Of a DNA stretch of 64,000 bases, positions 9,976 to 23,700 are shown piece after piece. The position numbers and the translations under genes are program-made. This stretch comes from Rusavskia elegans (taxonomy: Eukaryota > Ascomycota > Lecanoromycetes > Teloschistales > Teloschistaceae). Positions within the stretch are counted from its first letter, which is position 1; each line of letters starts with the position of its first letter. Under the pieces are notes generated by a model, which had not been told where the DNA came from, made no database searches, and saw only the letters and a program-made list of their open reading frames with translations. The DNA lies in assembly GCA_011316305.1 (NCBI GenBank), contig SAUG01000069.1, forward strand, positions 434,001-498,000. The letters run 5' to 3'.

Positions 9976-12900
9976 ATGGATCGTGAAGATGATCTTAAGA
10001 GGCGTAAGCTTAATGAGTATGAAGATGCGCAATGGGTAAGGCCTTCGAGGCCGTCTACGTCCCGCACATACCGCTCTGTTCAGACTCCACAATACAGGAA
10101 AAGCGAGTCGCCCTACCAGAACGGACTCCGGCCACAAGGCCATTCACATGGTCGACCCAACACATCTGCGACTTCCCGTAGTTCTCGCTATCCGGATACC
10201 CCTCGACAGCGTGAATTCGATGGCAAGGAGCCCATGGTGAGCGAAGCCGAATCCAATGCTTTGGATAGAGATTGGTACGCTGGCGACGAGTTCGGCCACA
10301 CTTTCGGTGACGAGTCGCACAATCCATTCGGTGGCGCAGACGCTAGCTGGAGTAGTCAGCAGAAAGAAGCTGCCCTGGCGGAGAGGCTGAAGGGCAAGCG
10401 AGTAAATGCGAAGGCCGTGCAGAGGAAAAAGGATGCCGATGCTTGGGAGGTCAATCGAATGCTTACATCAGGAGTCGCGCAACGACGAGACTACGATGGC
10501 GATTTTGATGACGATGAAGAGGCAACAAGAGTACATCTGCTCGTCCATGATATCAAGCCTCCCTTTCTCGACGGGAGAAAAGTCTTCACCAAACAACTGG
10601 ATCCGGTGCCTGCGGTACGGGACCCGCAGAGTGATATGGCGGTCTTTTCGCGGAAGGGAAGCAGAGTCGTTAAGGAGAAAAGACAGCAGAAAGAAAGGCA
10701 GAAACAGGCACAGGAGGCTACAAACATGGCTGGAACATCACTAGGAAACATTATGGGCGTCAAGGAAGATGATGGCGACAGTGCAGCCCCGGCGCCTGGT
10801 GAAAGCGATCTCAAGTCTGGCAGCAAGTTCGCGGAACATCTCAAGAAACAAGACGGTCAGAGTACGTTCAGCAAGAGTAAGACACTGCAAGAACAACGAG
10901 AGTACCTCCCAGCATTTGCTGTGCGGGAGGAACTTCTACGAGTTGTGCGTGATAATCAGGTCGTTATCGTCGTTGGACAAACGGGTTCCGGCAAGACCAC
11001 GCAGCTGACTCAATTTCTCTACGAAGACGGCTATGCAGAAAAGGGACTTATCGGATGTACCCAGCCTCGGCGAGTGGCAGCAATGAGCGTTGCGAAACGA
11101 GTCAGCGAGGAAATGCAAGTTAAGTTAGGTGGTCTGGTCGGCTATGCGATCCGATTTGAGGATTGTACGAGCAAGGAAACATCAATTAAGTACATGACGG
11201 ATGGTGTTCTATTGCGCGAGTCACTCAACGAATCCGATCTCGATAGATACTCCTGTATCATCATGGACGAAGCCCACGAACGAGCGCTGAATACGGATGT
11301 TCTGATGGGGTTGATCAAAAAGGTCCTTGCGCGGCGGCGGGATCTCAAGCTCATTGTGACATCTGCAACTATGAATTCGGATCGCTTCGCCAAGTTTTTC
11401 GGCGGTGCTCCTGAGTTCATAATTCCCGGAAGAACTTTTCCAGTCGACATACAGTACTCACGATCCCCATGCGAGGACTACGTTGACAGTGCGGTCAAGC
11501 AGATTCTTGCTATCCATGTTTCTCAGCCGGCAGGTGATATTCTAGTATTCATGACTGGGCAGGAAGACATTGAGATAACCTGCGAGCTTGTCGAGGAGAG
11601 GCTGAAGCTACTCAATGATCCGCCGAAGCTCAGTGTCCTACCGATATACAGCCAGATGCCGGCAGACCTGCAGGCTAAGATCTTCGATAAAGCGGCGCCG
11701 GGCGTTCGGAAAGTAATTGTTGCGACGAACATCGCAGAGACTAGTCTTACAGTCGATGGGATCATGTACGTGGTCGACGCCGGCTTCTCTAAACTCAAGG
11801 TGTACAATCCGCGAATGGGTATGGATGCCCTCCAAATCACACCGATTTCCCAAGCCAATGCTTCTCAACGCGCTGGTCGAGCCGGGCGAACAGGACCTGG
11901 CAAGGCCTTTCACCTCTACACAGAACGCGCCTTCAAAGAAGAGTTCTATATCCAAACCATCCCAGAAATTCAACGTACTAACCTTGCTAACACTGTGCTC
12001 CTCCTCAAATCCCTCGGCGTTCGTGACCTGCTTGACTTCGATTTCATGGACCCCCCGCCTCAAGATACCATTACTACTTCTCTTTTCGATCTCTGGGCGC
12101 TTGGAGCGTTGGACAATATCGGCGACCTGACGCCTCAAGGTCGAAAAATGACAGCGTTTCCCATGGATCCGTCACTTGCCAAACTCATCATCACGTCTGA
12201 GGAATATGGCTGTAGTGAAGAGATGCTCACGATTGTCTCCATGCTGTCAGTACCTAGCGTCTTCTATCGGCCCAAGGAACGTCAAGAAGAATCAGATAAC
12301 GCGCGGGAGAAATTTTTCGCTTCAGAATCTGATCATCTTACCCTTTTGAATGTCTACAGCCAATGGAAGTCGAACAACTGCAGCGACGGATGGTGCATAA
12401 GACATTTCCTGCATCCGAAAGCACTTCGTCGAGCACGCGAGATTCGAGAACAGTTAGGGGACATTATGAAGATGCAGAGGATTGAGATGACGAGCTGTGG
12501 TTCCGACTGGGACTTGATCCGGAAATGTATTTGCAGCGGCTATTACCATCAGGCAGCCAAAGCGAAAGGCGTAGGGGAGTATGTCAACCTAAGAACAAGC
12601 GTTACAGTGCAGTTACATCCGACGAGTGCCCTGTATCATTCAGGCTATTTGCCCGACCATGTGGTATATCACGAATTGATACTTACGAGCAAGGAATATA
12701 TGTCGACGGTCACGGCAGTAGATCCTCATGTAAGTTGTTGCAAGCCTGCATACCCTATGAATTCACTATCTAAACGTCTTACCATGATCCCGATGACTAA
12801 CTGTCACTGCAGTGGCTTGCGGAGCTTGGAGGTGTATTCTACTCACTCAAGGAGAAAGGCTATTCCGCACGCGAGAAGCGCGTCACTGAACATGAATTCA

Positions 12901-13082
12901 ACAGGAAGATGGAAATCGAGGCGCAGATGGCTGAGGATAAGGACAGGGAAACGCAAAGGATCGCAAAAGCGAATGCGAACGCGGAGGCGAAGGTGAAAAC
13001 GCCTATGACTGCTGTCAGGAGAATAGCGACCCAAGGTGCTGTTAGGAGGCCGATGACACCGAAGATTGGTAGAGGATTCTAA
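9976..13082 (+). CDS. PRP16: DEAH-box pre-mRNA splicing helicase Prp16
   Basis: ATP-dependent RNA helicase that remodels the spliceosome after the first catalytic step. Two exons (9976-12729 and 12813-13082) are joined by GTAAGT...CTGCAG, phase 0; 1007 residues. Motifs in order are [10 protein letters not shown] (near residue 333), DEAHER (near 431), [25 protein letters not shown] and [12 protein letters not shown]. Winged-helix, ratchet and OB-fold regions follow. The [20 protein letters not shown] region near the C-terminus is typical of the Prp2/16/22/43 group. The charged, low-complexity N-terminal third and the overall match to DHX38/Prp16 favour Prp16 over the others. The start at 9976 ([11 protein letters not shown]) is preferred; in-frame ATGs at 9880 and 9910 are open alternatives. 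Confidence 0.9.
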
Positions 13083-13425
13083 GCTATATGTAGATACTGG
13101 AACGTATTTGAATCAAGCTCTAGCTTCTCTCTAGACTTGTCTGATGATCAAGCACCTACCGTGATCAAGTAATGCCAGGTGAAGAAAGGAGAATAGGGGC
13201 TTGATGTAATGTAGTTTGCACATTGGCGCTTGTCTCAACAAGGAAATAATGCACGCGATTTGCCACTAGGGTCCAGCTGCTCGCTTGGCAATCACACTAC
13301 CCACGTTTTTTCTGTTCACCGCATATATCTGATGATCATCTCTCGGTCGTCATTCACGCTGGATCTTCTTCGTAATAAACTCCAGATCTACCTATCTGTT
13401 ATGTCTTACCGAGCAGCCTTTCGCC
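13083..13425. other. Intergenic region upstream of RRN3
   Basis: 343 bp containing the PRP16 3' end and the RRN3 promoter. No additional gene or clear motif is seen. Confidence 0.45.
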
Positions 13426-15463
13426 ATGACCACCGCATCAATGCCTGTCGGCACTCCTCCAACTGCGACCACGAAACTTCGGCCTCGGAAGTCTACCCTT
13501 TCTCGCAAGCGCGAAGACGATGATATACTGGTACCATCAAGTCCCAGCAAGCGTTCCAAAGTCTCCTTCGACTCTGATGTAGAGGTGCGACTGGTCGAAG
13601 ACTGGGAGAAAACGCCAACTGTGATCCAGGAAGGCGTACGAAGAGCGCTGTTGAAGCGTTCCGCTGGGGACAGTACAGGCTATGACCAAGTCAAAGCCGT
13701 CTATACGCCCGTGAAAGACAATCAGGAGGAGACAAGCCCTGCGACTCTCAGAAATTACACGTTTGCATTGCTGAATAATGTCTCCATGCTTAACAAGGGT
13801 TGCACCGATCTCGTGTATGCCGCGCTTGCTAGCGACTGGCTTGGACGGTCAGAAGGATATGTCCACCTCTTCACACAATTCTTAGCAAATCTCGTCTCGG
13901 CTCAAACGCTGTACCTGCCCGACGTACTTCGGATGCTGGTGGAAAACATCACTGCAGGTAGGCTTTATCTATGGCGCCCAGTCCAGACGAACTTTGGCTG
14001 AATTGAATCGCAAAGCTCCGCCGTCCCAGAGTCAATCGGAGGACCTAGCCGACGTTCCACGTTCGCAGATATACCAACGGGCTCAGAAAGTCATACAGTA
14101 TCTTCTGCAGATCGTCCCTTCAGCTTGCCGCATTCTCCTTACTGTCCTCACCAACACTTTTCCTCATCAGACTGACTCGAGGCGCGCGCACATCGTCTAT
14201 ACACACAATCTTCTTCGTATCACCGGGTATGCTCCGGTTCTCCAGGCGGACATCCTCACATTGATCACTGAACGACTTATCAAGATTGACCTACAGGTCC
14301 AAGAGGACCTGGAAGACTTGGCTGAAGAAGTCGAAGAGGGTGTAGTCCAACATGTTCCCAGAGCGCGGTCCGACATAAACAGCGTTCTGGACGATCCCCA
14401 AGACAGCGATGATGACTCGGAAACCGACGAGGAAATAGACGAGGACACTCTTCGAACACAGACCATCACGAAGAATGTCGAGAAGATGGATTGCATACTG
14501 GATATGCTCTTCACGTATTATGACCAGATGGTGTCTGCACCTTTACACTCCAGCCAAGTCAGCTCTGTGGAGATTCTCTTTAGTCAATTCCAGACAATCA
14601 TCTTGCCTACGCATCGGTCACGGCATACTCAGTTCCTCCTCTTTCACTTCGTTCAGCAGTCCCCAGCACACATCGATGTCTTCGTCGGAATGTGCGCGCA
14701 GACGTCGTTTGACAAGAAACGGCCGGCCATGGTCCGGCAAGCTGCTGCGGCTTACTTGGCCAGTTTCGTGGCTCGAGGAATGCATGTCTCGTCGGACATC
14801 GTTCGAGAGGTTTGGGACTACATCAGTACGGAGCTGAAAAAGCAAGTCCGAGAATCCGAGCCTGGATGTCGAGGCCCTGATCTTCAGAGATACTCGACGT
14901 ATTACACGCTCGTCCAGGCCCTTCTCTACATCTTCTGCTTCCGATGGCGAGATTTCGAATCCGGTCCGGATGAAGATTACGAAGAGGCCGAATTACCTAG
15001 CATCTATGGCGAGGAACGGCATTGGAGGCCTGGCGTCAAGGAGACGTTGCAGCTCAACATTTTTTCGAGGCTCAATCCTCTCAAGGTCTGCTCACCGGGG
15101 ATCGTGACGGAGTTCGCGCGTATTGCACACCACCTCCACGTCATCTACGTCTACCACCTTTTAGAGACGAACAAGCGGATCCGGCTCTCCAATTACAACG
15201 GTCCCAGTATTTACAGCCAACTGAATCGAGAGACGGCGCTTACCGCCAAGAGAGAAGAGGAAAACCAGCATCTAGACGAATATTTTCCATTCGATCCTTA
15301 TCATCTACCAAAGAGCAAGCGTTGGATCGAAGGCGATTACCGAGAATGGACCGGTATCCCAGGCCTGGACGAGGAGAAGGCGGCCGAGAGCGATAGCCTG
15401 GACGAAGAGGTTGAAGACAGTGATGTAGAAGAGGGAACAGGGACCGAAGAGTCAAACGAGTGA
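13426..15463 (+). CDS. RRN3: RNA polymerase I transcription initiation factor Rrn3
   Basis: Rrn3/TIF-IA bridges RNA polymerase I to the core factor at rDNA promoters and is the growth-controlled switch for rRNA synthesis. Exons are 13426-13957 and 14016-15463 with a 58-nt intron (GTAGGC...GCAAAG) in frame, giving 659 residues. The N-terminal 60 residues are basic and Ser/Pro-rich. HEAT-like helical repeats follow, with family segments LRNYTFALLNNVSMLNKG, RRAHIVYTHNLLRITGYAP and MVRQAAAAYLASFVARG. A strongly acidic loop lies near residues 300-330, and an acidic tail (EEVEDSDVEEGTGTEE) ends the protein. Acidic loops of this kind occur in Rrn3 homologues. The intron acceptor is weakly pyrimidine-rich but is the only one that restores the frame. 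Confidence 0.9.
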
Positions 15464-16375
15464 AATTTTACGATCTAACGACTTGCATAGCGTGGCTCGA
15501 AGAAAGCCCACGTAGTGCGGCGCTCTCTGCACGGGTAATCTGCATAGCGATTCTGGGAAAAGTTTGGAGCATTTGCAAATGGTTAGAAACGATCGGCGGT
15601 CGTTTGAAGACATAGCAGCTGTGGTATACATAGAATGTCGAGTGCAATATCTGTGGATTAGTCGGAGACTATCACCCTCTCTGTCTGCCTTTGCTACGGA
15701 TTGCCTATTTCATACCATCAGACAGCCCCCGAAAAACGGAGCAGATCGTTGTGATCGCAATGACGACAGCTGACATTGTAGGTTGAGGATACAAGACGGA
15801 TAGCAGAAGTTTCTCGGAGGAGAAGCTGTGAATGTAACCTATGCTTCGAGGCCCCATTTGGCTGCGATGAAGTCTCGATAAGCTATTGCGGGGTATCATA
15901 CTAGGTACCTGCTCTATCTTAGCGTCTCCACCTTCGGGTGGTCTTGGCGTTCGAAGAGCTCGGTACATGTGGCTCGTGCGTTGGCTGAAGGAACGCTCGG
16001 GAAAGGTTAAGGATCACTCCTGACTTCTCGAGAGTTTCTCCAGGCTTACGTTGTGATCCCTCCTATCTGGGTCATTTCGCTAGTATGCGAAATCTATATA
16101 TCTAGTAGACTGACTGCTGTAGCATCAGATGATATAAAGATAAAGCTTAGAGGAGGTTTCAGAAGAAGCAAGAGAGGTACATCAAAAGTTGAAACAGACG
16201 ATCACCACTCTGAAAGAAGGTATGAATACAACGTCACTCACTACTCAGCATTCAACATTATCATCCGCCCAACACATTGACCCGGCTATTTTGCTATTTT
16301 CTTTCCTCTTCACCGCCTTCACTCAATTTTCTTTTATCCTCCCTTGGTTCAATGAACTCGAAGCGCTCATGAAAG
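15464..16375. other. Intergenic region upstream of the STE20-type kinase
   Basis: About 0.9 kb. No open frame has recognisable features. It probably holds the RRN3 3' end and the promoter and 5' leader of the kinase gene. Confidence 0.45.
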
Positions 16376-19300
16376 ATGCTGAAACTTTCAGGAAAGAATG
16401 GGAAAGAGAGGCAGAAGGATGTCGGGGATCCAGTCCGTCCCAATCTAGGCGCCTCACAATCGCCCGCCCAGCAAAACACCAGACGTCCGCGCCGACCTTT
16501 CCGAAACTTGTCGTACTCCAGTCCTCCGAGGCATTCTGGGTCTTCTGGTCCGAAGCGGCCTACTATTCAACACAGATCCACAACATCCGGCGGCTATCCC
16601 ACCAGTGACCCTCAGGCTGGTGAGTTGGCTTCTTCCCGACTCTGACATGGCCGCTTGAGATCCGAAGGGAATCCCCACGACCTGCACCAACATAAGCTGA
16701 GCCTTTGCCACAATAGGTCCAGCGTATCTCGGACGAGAAACCAGTCAATCCAGCCCAGCACGGTCTCCACCTTCTTGCTCTCTCCCTCCATCTCCTCGTC
16801 GCAATAATCTTGAGTCGCACGAGCTCCGATTGGCCTCTTCTGGTCTATCTCCATCTCAGGACCTCCTTACTTTACCTTTGCCTCATCAGCCAGCCATCAG
16901 CGATCCAAAGGATTTTGGCTCACCTCCTTCCCGACCCCCACCCCCTCCTCCAATAGGTTAGTCACATCCGTTGATCTGTCTTGAAAATTACACACATTCA
17001 CTTTTGGCACGTATGAAAGACTAAGGTTGAGGAATCGGCAGTGCCTCGTGTTGAGGAGGCTGGTTTACGCACAACACCAACAACCACACAGTTACCATTG
17101 TTTCACTCCTTGATGCAACAGTCGAGCGCGGCTCGAGACCCCAGACATAATAGACTTGCCTTGCTTGGTATGTTGCTCGCATCTCAAGAACCCAGCTCAA
17201 GGATCGTACCCGGCAGTCCTTACTGATCGGACTAGATTCATCCCAGCCGGGGCTTCTGGAACAGCAGTCACCTCTTTCGCAATTGAAATCCAGCATTGCT
17301 TTATCACTTCAGCAACGTCCCACCGCCGCCAGCATGGATCCAAACTTCCTCGCCCCAGCAGCTCCTGCTGCGGCCTCGATTACGAAGGCAAAAGAGCGGA
17401 CGATGCGGATCGCCCACGAACAACAGCGAGCTCTAGCAGCTCGTTTGAGGAAAAACAACCTTGAGATGCCACCATTTGAGTTTCTTGAATTGATTGGCAA
17501 AGGGGCATTTGGAAGGGTTTTCAAAGCGTAAGGCATTCCTCTCGAAAGCTGATCGCCTTTCGTTGACATTACTTGGAAAGAAATGACTTGACCCGCAAGA
17601 AGGTAGTGGCTCTAAAGGTCGTTGACGTGGATCCACACGACTTCAAGGTGCATTTCCTGGAGAAAGATGAGAGCATCCAAACTGTACTACACGAAATCAA
17701 GATCTTGACCCAGTTGCGAGACAGCAATGCAAAGAACATCAACTTGATCATCGACGCGTTTCCCATCCATTCCCAACTGTGGATCGTCACCGAATACTGC
17801 CCCGGAGGTAGTCTCCACACTCTGGTCAGTATCCCTTCTGCAAAGCCGATACATGGATTCCGAAGCGGTGTCCACTATCCTTCTTCGGATACTGATAACA
17901 TATGATCTCTCAGATGCAAGGCGTGGGCTCCAAGCTCGAGGAAAGTTATATTGTCCCAGTCGCACGCGAACTGGCAGTAGCGTTGGAAGCGATTCATGCC
18001 GCAGGGATCATCCACCGAGATGTCAAGGCGGCAAACGTTATGATCCATGAGAATGGCAGTCTCCAGCTGATTGATTTTGGGGTTTCCGGCTTACTGCAGA
18101 CTGGAAAGGACAAGAGAAGTACCATTATTGGAACCCCCCATTGGATGCCGCCGGAGATGTCAAGCCAGTTGTTGAATCAGGGGCCATCAACGATCGGCTA
18201 TGGCAATGAGGTTAGTGAACATATTGAGATGATGAGGAGGATGATTAAGGACACCACTGATACGTACAGGTTGATGTGTGGGCGTATGGGTGTACGCTGT
18301 ACGAAATTGCTACCGGAAACCCCCCGTACCATAGAGCTGAACCTGGACGCAAGTTGACGATGATGCTTAAGCGGAGTGCGCCGACGTTGAAAGAGAAGGA
18401 CTTTTCAGATGGCTTAGTTGACCTCGTCAATTTCATGATGAAGTCGTCACCACAAGAGCGGCCGTCAATGAAAGATGTGTTGAAGCACAATTACCTGTTT
18501 GACACCGAGGAAGAGTTCCCAACCAGATCATTGGCCAATTTGGTGAAAATGTATTACCGATGGGAGTATTCCGGCGGCCAGCGATCATCATTATTCATGC
18601 CCGGAGGCGCGGAGGCAGCTTCGTTTCCGACAATGGCCGATAACGACGAGCAGTGGAATTTCAGCACAACAGTGAATTTCGATGTTCAGAATTCGGCCCC
18701 TTATCTAGGCGATCAACAAAACGTGGCTTCCACGATAGATCTCAATTTCGATTTCGATGACAGCTCCACGCCCCTGCCACGTGCTAATGGGAACACACCT
18801 GACACCTCAGAACCTCCTACATCGAGTTTGCACAAACCGAAATCATCACTGAATTTGGCTTTCAGCATGTCCGACGCTCCTGATATTAGTGACTCAACAG
18901 GCTCCATGGATCGTAACGAGAATGCCAGGCCCGGTGCTGGAGAGCATACTACCAAAGCGAACATCGAGCGAGGCGAGAAGTCTCTTGCAGCCATCTTTGA
19001 TCCCACTGCCCCTGACTATCAATACGGTGAAGTTGCAAAATTTGGTGACAGTCCCAATGTCACTCCAACCGCTGCGAAGCCTGAAGTCAGCAAGCCAACA
19101 CTTGACCGCTCGAAGTCTGATCTCCCCTTACGCAACGCCACCAACGGCCTTGCTGTCCACAAAGAAGTCGACAAATCTGGGTTTGTCAAGACACCGAGCA
19201 TCGATCTCGCTAATGTCAATACCATCAAAGCGAATCGCATCAACAGCCGCTCAGGCCAATCCCAGGAGAAGCTCAGCATGAGCGACAATGAAGGTGGCTC

Positions 19301-20393
19301 GAGAGGCTTCGCAGAGAGCTCTAAACGTGCCACCATGGAATGGACATTCGCAGCAGCGCAGCAGACACCCATCGAGACCACCCTTCCAGCTCGTCCAGCT
19401 CACCGCGGCACTCTCGACTGGTCCTTCGCTACCGCCGGCACTGTCACTGAGGAGGAGCCCGTCAGGGAGGTACCACCCATTCGCCCACCTCTCCGACACC
19501 AGGCAACAGCTCCAGTTGGGATTCATGATGCTCGCCCTCCGAGCGTTCTGGACTTAGACGCCCTCCTGTATACGTCGGACTCTTCTTTGGAAGACTCGAG
19601 CGCCCTGAACACCGCTGCCGCTAGCGACGAAGAGAACTTCGCGGCCTACGACTTATCGGATGCTTCCGGACCAGTCGAAGAAATCGATCCCCTCGACATC
19701 CCAGTCGAAGAGGAGGATGAGGACGACCTACCAGTAGCCCACCCACACTCCTCTCTTATGGCTCCCCTAAAGCTCAAGTCGAAGATGGCCAAAGCCATGG
19801 TCTTCGACTACGAAGTCGACGCAGAGCTCGCCGAGGCGATCATCCTTGGCGACGGCGCCGATCCGCACGATCTCACGCACGGTAACGAGGCGTTCGCGGA
19901 AGAATGCGTAGAGGCCTGGATGGAGCGCCAATTCCCTAAGAAGCCATCGCACTTGAAAATGGCGCTCCGTCGCGACATCATGGACGCTCGCCTAGAAGTC
20001 TTCGCCAAGTATCTCCGCGGCAACTATCCTTTCGAGCGGTACGTCACGAAATACGACAGCGAGTTGATCGACCAGCCGTATGATTCGTCGGGTGAAGACA
20101 CAGAGGACGATGAAGGCGAAGCCACGGAGCACGAGGACGAGCAGGATCCGCTGCCTAAGCTCCGTAATTTGAATGTCACTGCCCTTGAGCCTGGGGCTAG
20201 TGATGAAGCTTTGGAAGGGGAATTCAGGGGCCAAGTGGACCAGTATGTCAATACCATTCTCCCGTTCGTGCAGCGTAAGTTGGAGAAGACTAAGCTCGAG
20301 GTTGAGGAGCAAGATGATGGGGATGAGGAGGATGGAGATGCCGATGGGGATGATGGGGGTCAAGGGGATGATGAGGCGGGCGACGAGACTTGA
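16376..20393 (+). CDS. STE20/germinal-centre-family Ser/Thr kinase
   Basis: Kinase core exons are 17236-17527, 17581-17824, 17914-18210 and 18270-20393. I extend the model upstream with in-frame exons 16376-16619, 16717-16956 and 17042-17167, giving 1188 residues; a conservative start is the ATG at 17334 (952 residues). The upstream exons carry perfect GT-AG ends and an uninterrupted Ser/Pro-rich frame (including SPPSRPPPPPP). Kinase signatures are IGKGAFGRVF, VALKVV, HRDVKAANVM, LIDFGVSG and GTPHWMPPE (PPE replaces the usual APE), then VDVWAYGCTLYE. The subfamily is STE20/GCK by HRDVKAAN and the GTP-WM-PE loop; I cannot separate Nak1/Kic1 from Sid1-like members. The long C-terminal half is Ser/Thr-rich with acidic clusters, and a conserved-looking block (EECVEAWMERQFPKKPSHLK) lies near residue 1050. 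The tail is Asp/Gly-rich. Confidence 0.8.
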
Positions 20394-20729
20394 TTCGGCG
20401 TTTCTGATACGCGCTGCGGCGGTGATGCATTGGAGGCGAAACGTGGTGAATTTGGTTTGATGGGTGTGTATGTGCATCGATTGCGGCGGAATCTGAAGCG
20501 GGTGTTCTTGTTACGGTTGCTATAGCTTCGCGGCGATCTGAGTCTCAAGCTAGGGTTTGGATGGGTTTCTTGATGCATCAGCTGCGATGATACCACTAAC
20601 GCGATAGGTTTGAAATAACAAAGGGGTAACATATGGTATGCCTTGTTCACTCTGTCAATATACATGTGAAAGCAAGGCCACAATGATAACATGTTTAGGC
20701 ATGTAACGACGTAGCGACAGCCAAAAACC
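20394..20729. other. Convergent 3' region, kinase/TEL2
   Basis: 336 bp between the stop codons of two convergent genes. No further feature is seen. Confidence 0.45.
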
Positions 20730-23700
20730 CTACATCATCCCCACCAACTCCCCAACCAAAACCCTCTCCTCCCTCTCCACCACCTCCCTTACCCGCCCCA
20801 CACACCCCGCCGCCAACGCCTTCACCCTCCCTTCCTCTTCCCCGTCCCCCCTTATCATTCCCAACATCCCTTCCACCCACTCTCCCATCTCCAACAACGC
20901 TTTCCCGTTCTCGGCCGACAATCTCCGCCCCTGATCACTAGCGCCATTGACCTCCAATACGGTCAGGAACGCAAAGAGGAGCGCTTCCATTACGGGTAAG
21001 GAGCCGGTGGAGTGCGAGCGGAGAGAGAGGATGAGAGAGAGGAATTCGGATGTCATGAGCGGGAGGGGGAGGGTAGAGGAGCCGGAGGCGTGGATGATGA
21101 GGGCGAGGGTTTTGAGAAAGAGGGGGAGCAGGGGGGTGCCTAGTAAGGGGGATTTTTTACCACTGTGGGATACATGTTAGTTAGGGTATATTCGCACGGA
21201 GGAATTGGGGAGTGAGTGATGGAGTAAGGGAGGGAAGAAAGACGTACTATCCATGTATATGCATCCCCCATCGTCCTGTCAGGGGAAAGAAGAAACCATC
21301 TGCTACTACTTTTGCCAGAGCGTTTGGAATGGGTTTTGTGCGGCGTTTCTCGACTTCCATGCGGGACGAGAAGGTACGAACTTTGAGGGCGTTGGGACCG
21401 GAGAGGGTGTCGGCGGCTTGAAGGGCCATGGGTTGGAGGATGGATTGCTCGAGGGTTCGGGAGGCGGCGTTGACGGCTTTGGCACCGGGGATGTTGGGAA
21501 GTGCGGGCTTTTCGGGGGCATAGAGCGCATGGAGTTTGGGGGGGAGTTGTTTTGAAGGGAATGGTGCCGTATCTTTGGAATTGTGTTGAGGATTGGATTT
21601 GGTGAGGGCCATATCTTCCTTTCCATAACCTGCCAATTCCCTTGCTCCTAGCCCAAGTGTTGTGAGGACTGTAGCGCGTTGTTGAATAGAGTAGTCGCCG
21701 TTGAAGTATGTTCTTGAAAACCATTGACCCATTTCTAGGGGCTGTGCTATGAGTACAGCGATCATACCTTGCAAGCGGAGTTCTTGGAAATTTTCGATGT
21801 TCCATTTATCGCCAAGGCCTGTAAGAATGCTGGCGATATCTTCACAATTGTCGGTTACCTCTGTTCCGAAAGTGGTTTTGCGGCGGATGAGAGGAGAGGC
21901 GTGAGTGAGGGCGAGGAGATGACGATCGTAATTTTCTGTGTCTCTCAGGCCGGAGATGAGATCATCGATGTAGCTGTTCGTGTAAGTAGTCTTAGATCTG
22001 CATAGGGAATATTCTGTGGACTTACACAGGAGCGGTAGGTTTGTTTCGCTCTATGACGGTGGGATCCTCGTCTGAATCCGATGGATCTGAATCAGGCTTC
22101 GCATACATAGGTAGGTCTTCGTTCTCTGATACGGACCCATCGTCAACTTCCTCAATAGAAATAATCTTCGAGCCTGTTGATAATTTTCCACTTCCCTCTT
22201 TTGACTTGTTTTCCTCGGCTGTAGGTTTCTTCGCTGGGCGAACGCTCAGCTCGGATTTGACTTCTATGTGCCTGAGATCGTCTATCGAACCAAGGGGGTC
22301 TCGCAGTCCGGTCAGACTTAGATACCGTTGTCCTTGAGCGCTGGTCATCTCTTCGGAGCCGAAATTCATTCTCCTCTCTGGAGGGTCAACAAGCCGCGAC
22401 ATGGCTGTACCGAGATACATGCCAAGCACAGAGACTCTGTGGGAAGAAGCAGCAAGTCGATTCGAGATGGCGTTCAGGTAGGGACTTGAACGAGCAATCT
22501 CGGCGACATGTGCAGGGATTTTCCTATGAGCATAGCCAATCAGGAGAAGCAGGTTCTCGGTCATCCCTTGGGAGGTTTAGTTTATTTCACAAGACAGATG
22601 CAAGAGTCATACCTTCTTGATGTAACACAGGAGCGTGCTTAATGTATAACTTGTCTCCAAAGGTACGTAACGTGTCGGTAACGGTAGACTTAAGGGTGTC
22701 TTATGTTCAAATTTAGTACACATGGTAGATGACATTACCCATTGGGAGCCAGCTTACCAAGATCCTCTGCTAAGGCTGCAATAGTTGCACGTCGTATTCG
22801 CAAGTCCTGAACGATTCCGTCATTGGCCAGCCATTCGATGAGAAGCTTAACAAGGTCTTCATCGTCTCTGGAAAGCCTATTGAGTAATGCTGCGATACCT
22901 CCAATAGGGATGGGAGATTCTACGTCCCTTGCTGCACCGTCCGAGAAGGTATTCATATGGATCTTAGCCAAGATTCGGAGCAATGAGTATACAACAACCT
23001 TCTTGGTAGAAGCTTTGAGGATTTTAGTGAAGCTTAAATATGGACCCAGGTCCACAGTCCCGCTGAACAATCCTTCGAAGGTTGCTTCGATGGTTTGATC
23101 TGCCAGACATCAGCAAAGAGTGAGTAACATAGTAGCCATGACCTACCTACATGACCAAGCGTTAACGCTCTCTCAAGCATCTGGACGCACGCTTTCCTAG
23201 CATCGTTTTCATCAACCCTCGGAAGGACAAGCATGCGATTGAGGTTGCATCCCAACCAGAAGCAGTATCTGCTGCCATCAAATAGCTTTGACCTTTCCCG
23301 GATGTTGTCGCTTGACTTTTCCAGGATAGCATCGGCTTCTGAAGCGGTAGAAAGAACTCTACCACTGCCTAGTAGGGTCACTAACTCTTTCCACAGCAGC
23401 CGTCTACGAGCCAGATCGGAAGAGCCACAAAGCCTTGACCAAATAGCGTGGACAACATCCTTGGGCTTCAATATGGATTCCAGCATCGAGATTGCACTAG
23501 CCAATGCTTCTGCCAGACCCGAGTCCCGGACTAAGTGGTCCTCTTCGGGCGCCTCTTTCCGCCTGATGAGGATTTTCAGCCGAGACGTAAGAGCAGAAAT
23601 GCCGTTAACATTGGACATGATCAGGATCATGGTGTCCACTGTCCTGCGACTTTGCTCATTTTGTTCACTACTAAGAAGGCTCCAGTAGTCAGGGAGGACG

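Noticed and set aside
17156..17464. 102-codon frame overlapping the kinase start
   Set aside because: It is an alternative frame over the kinase coding exon; the kinase frame is clearly the conserved one.
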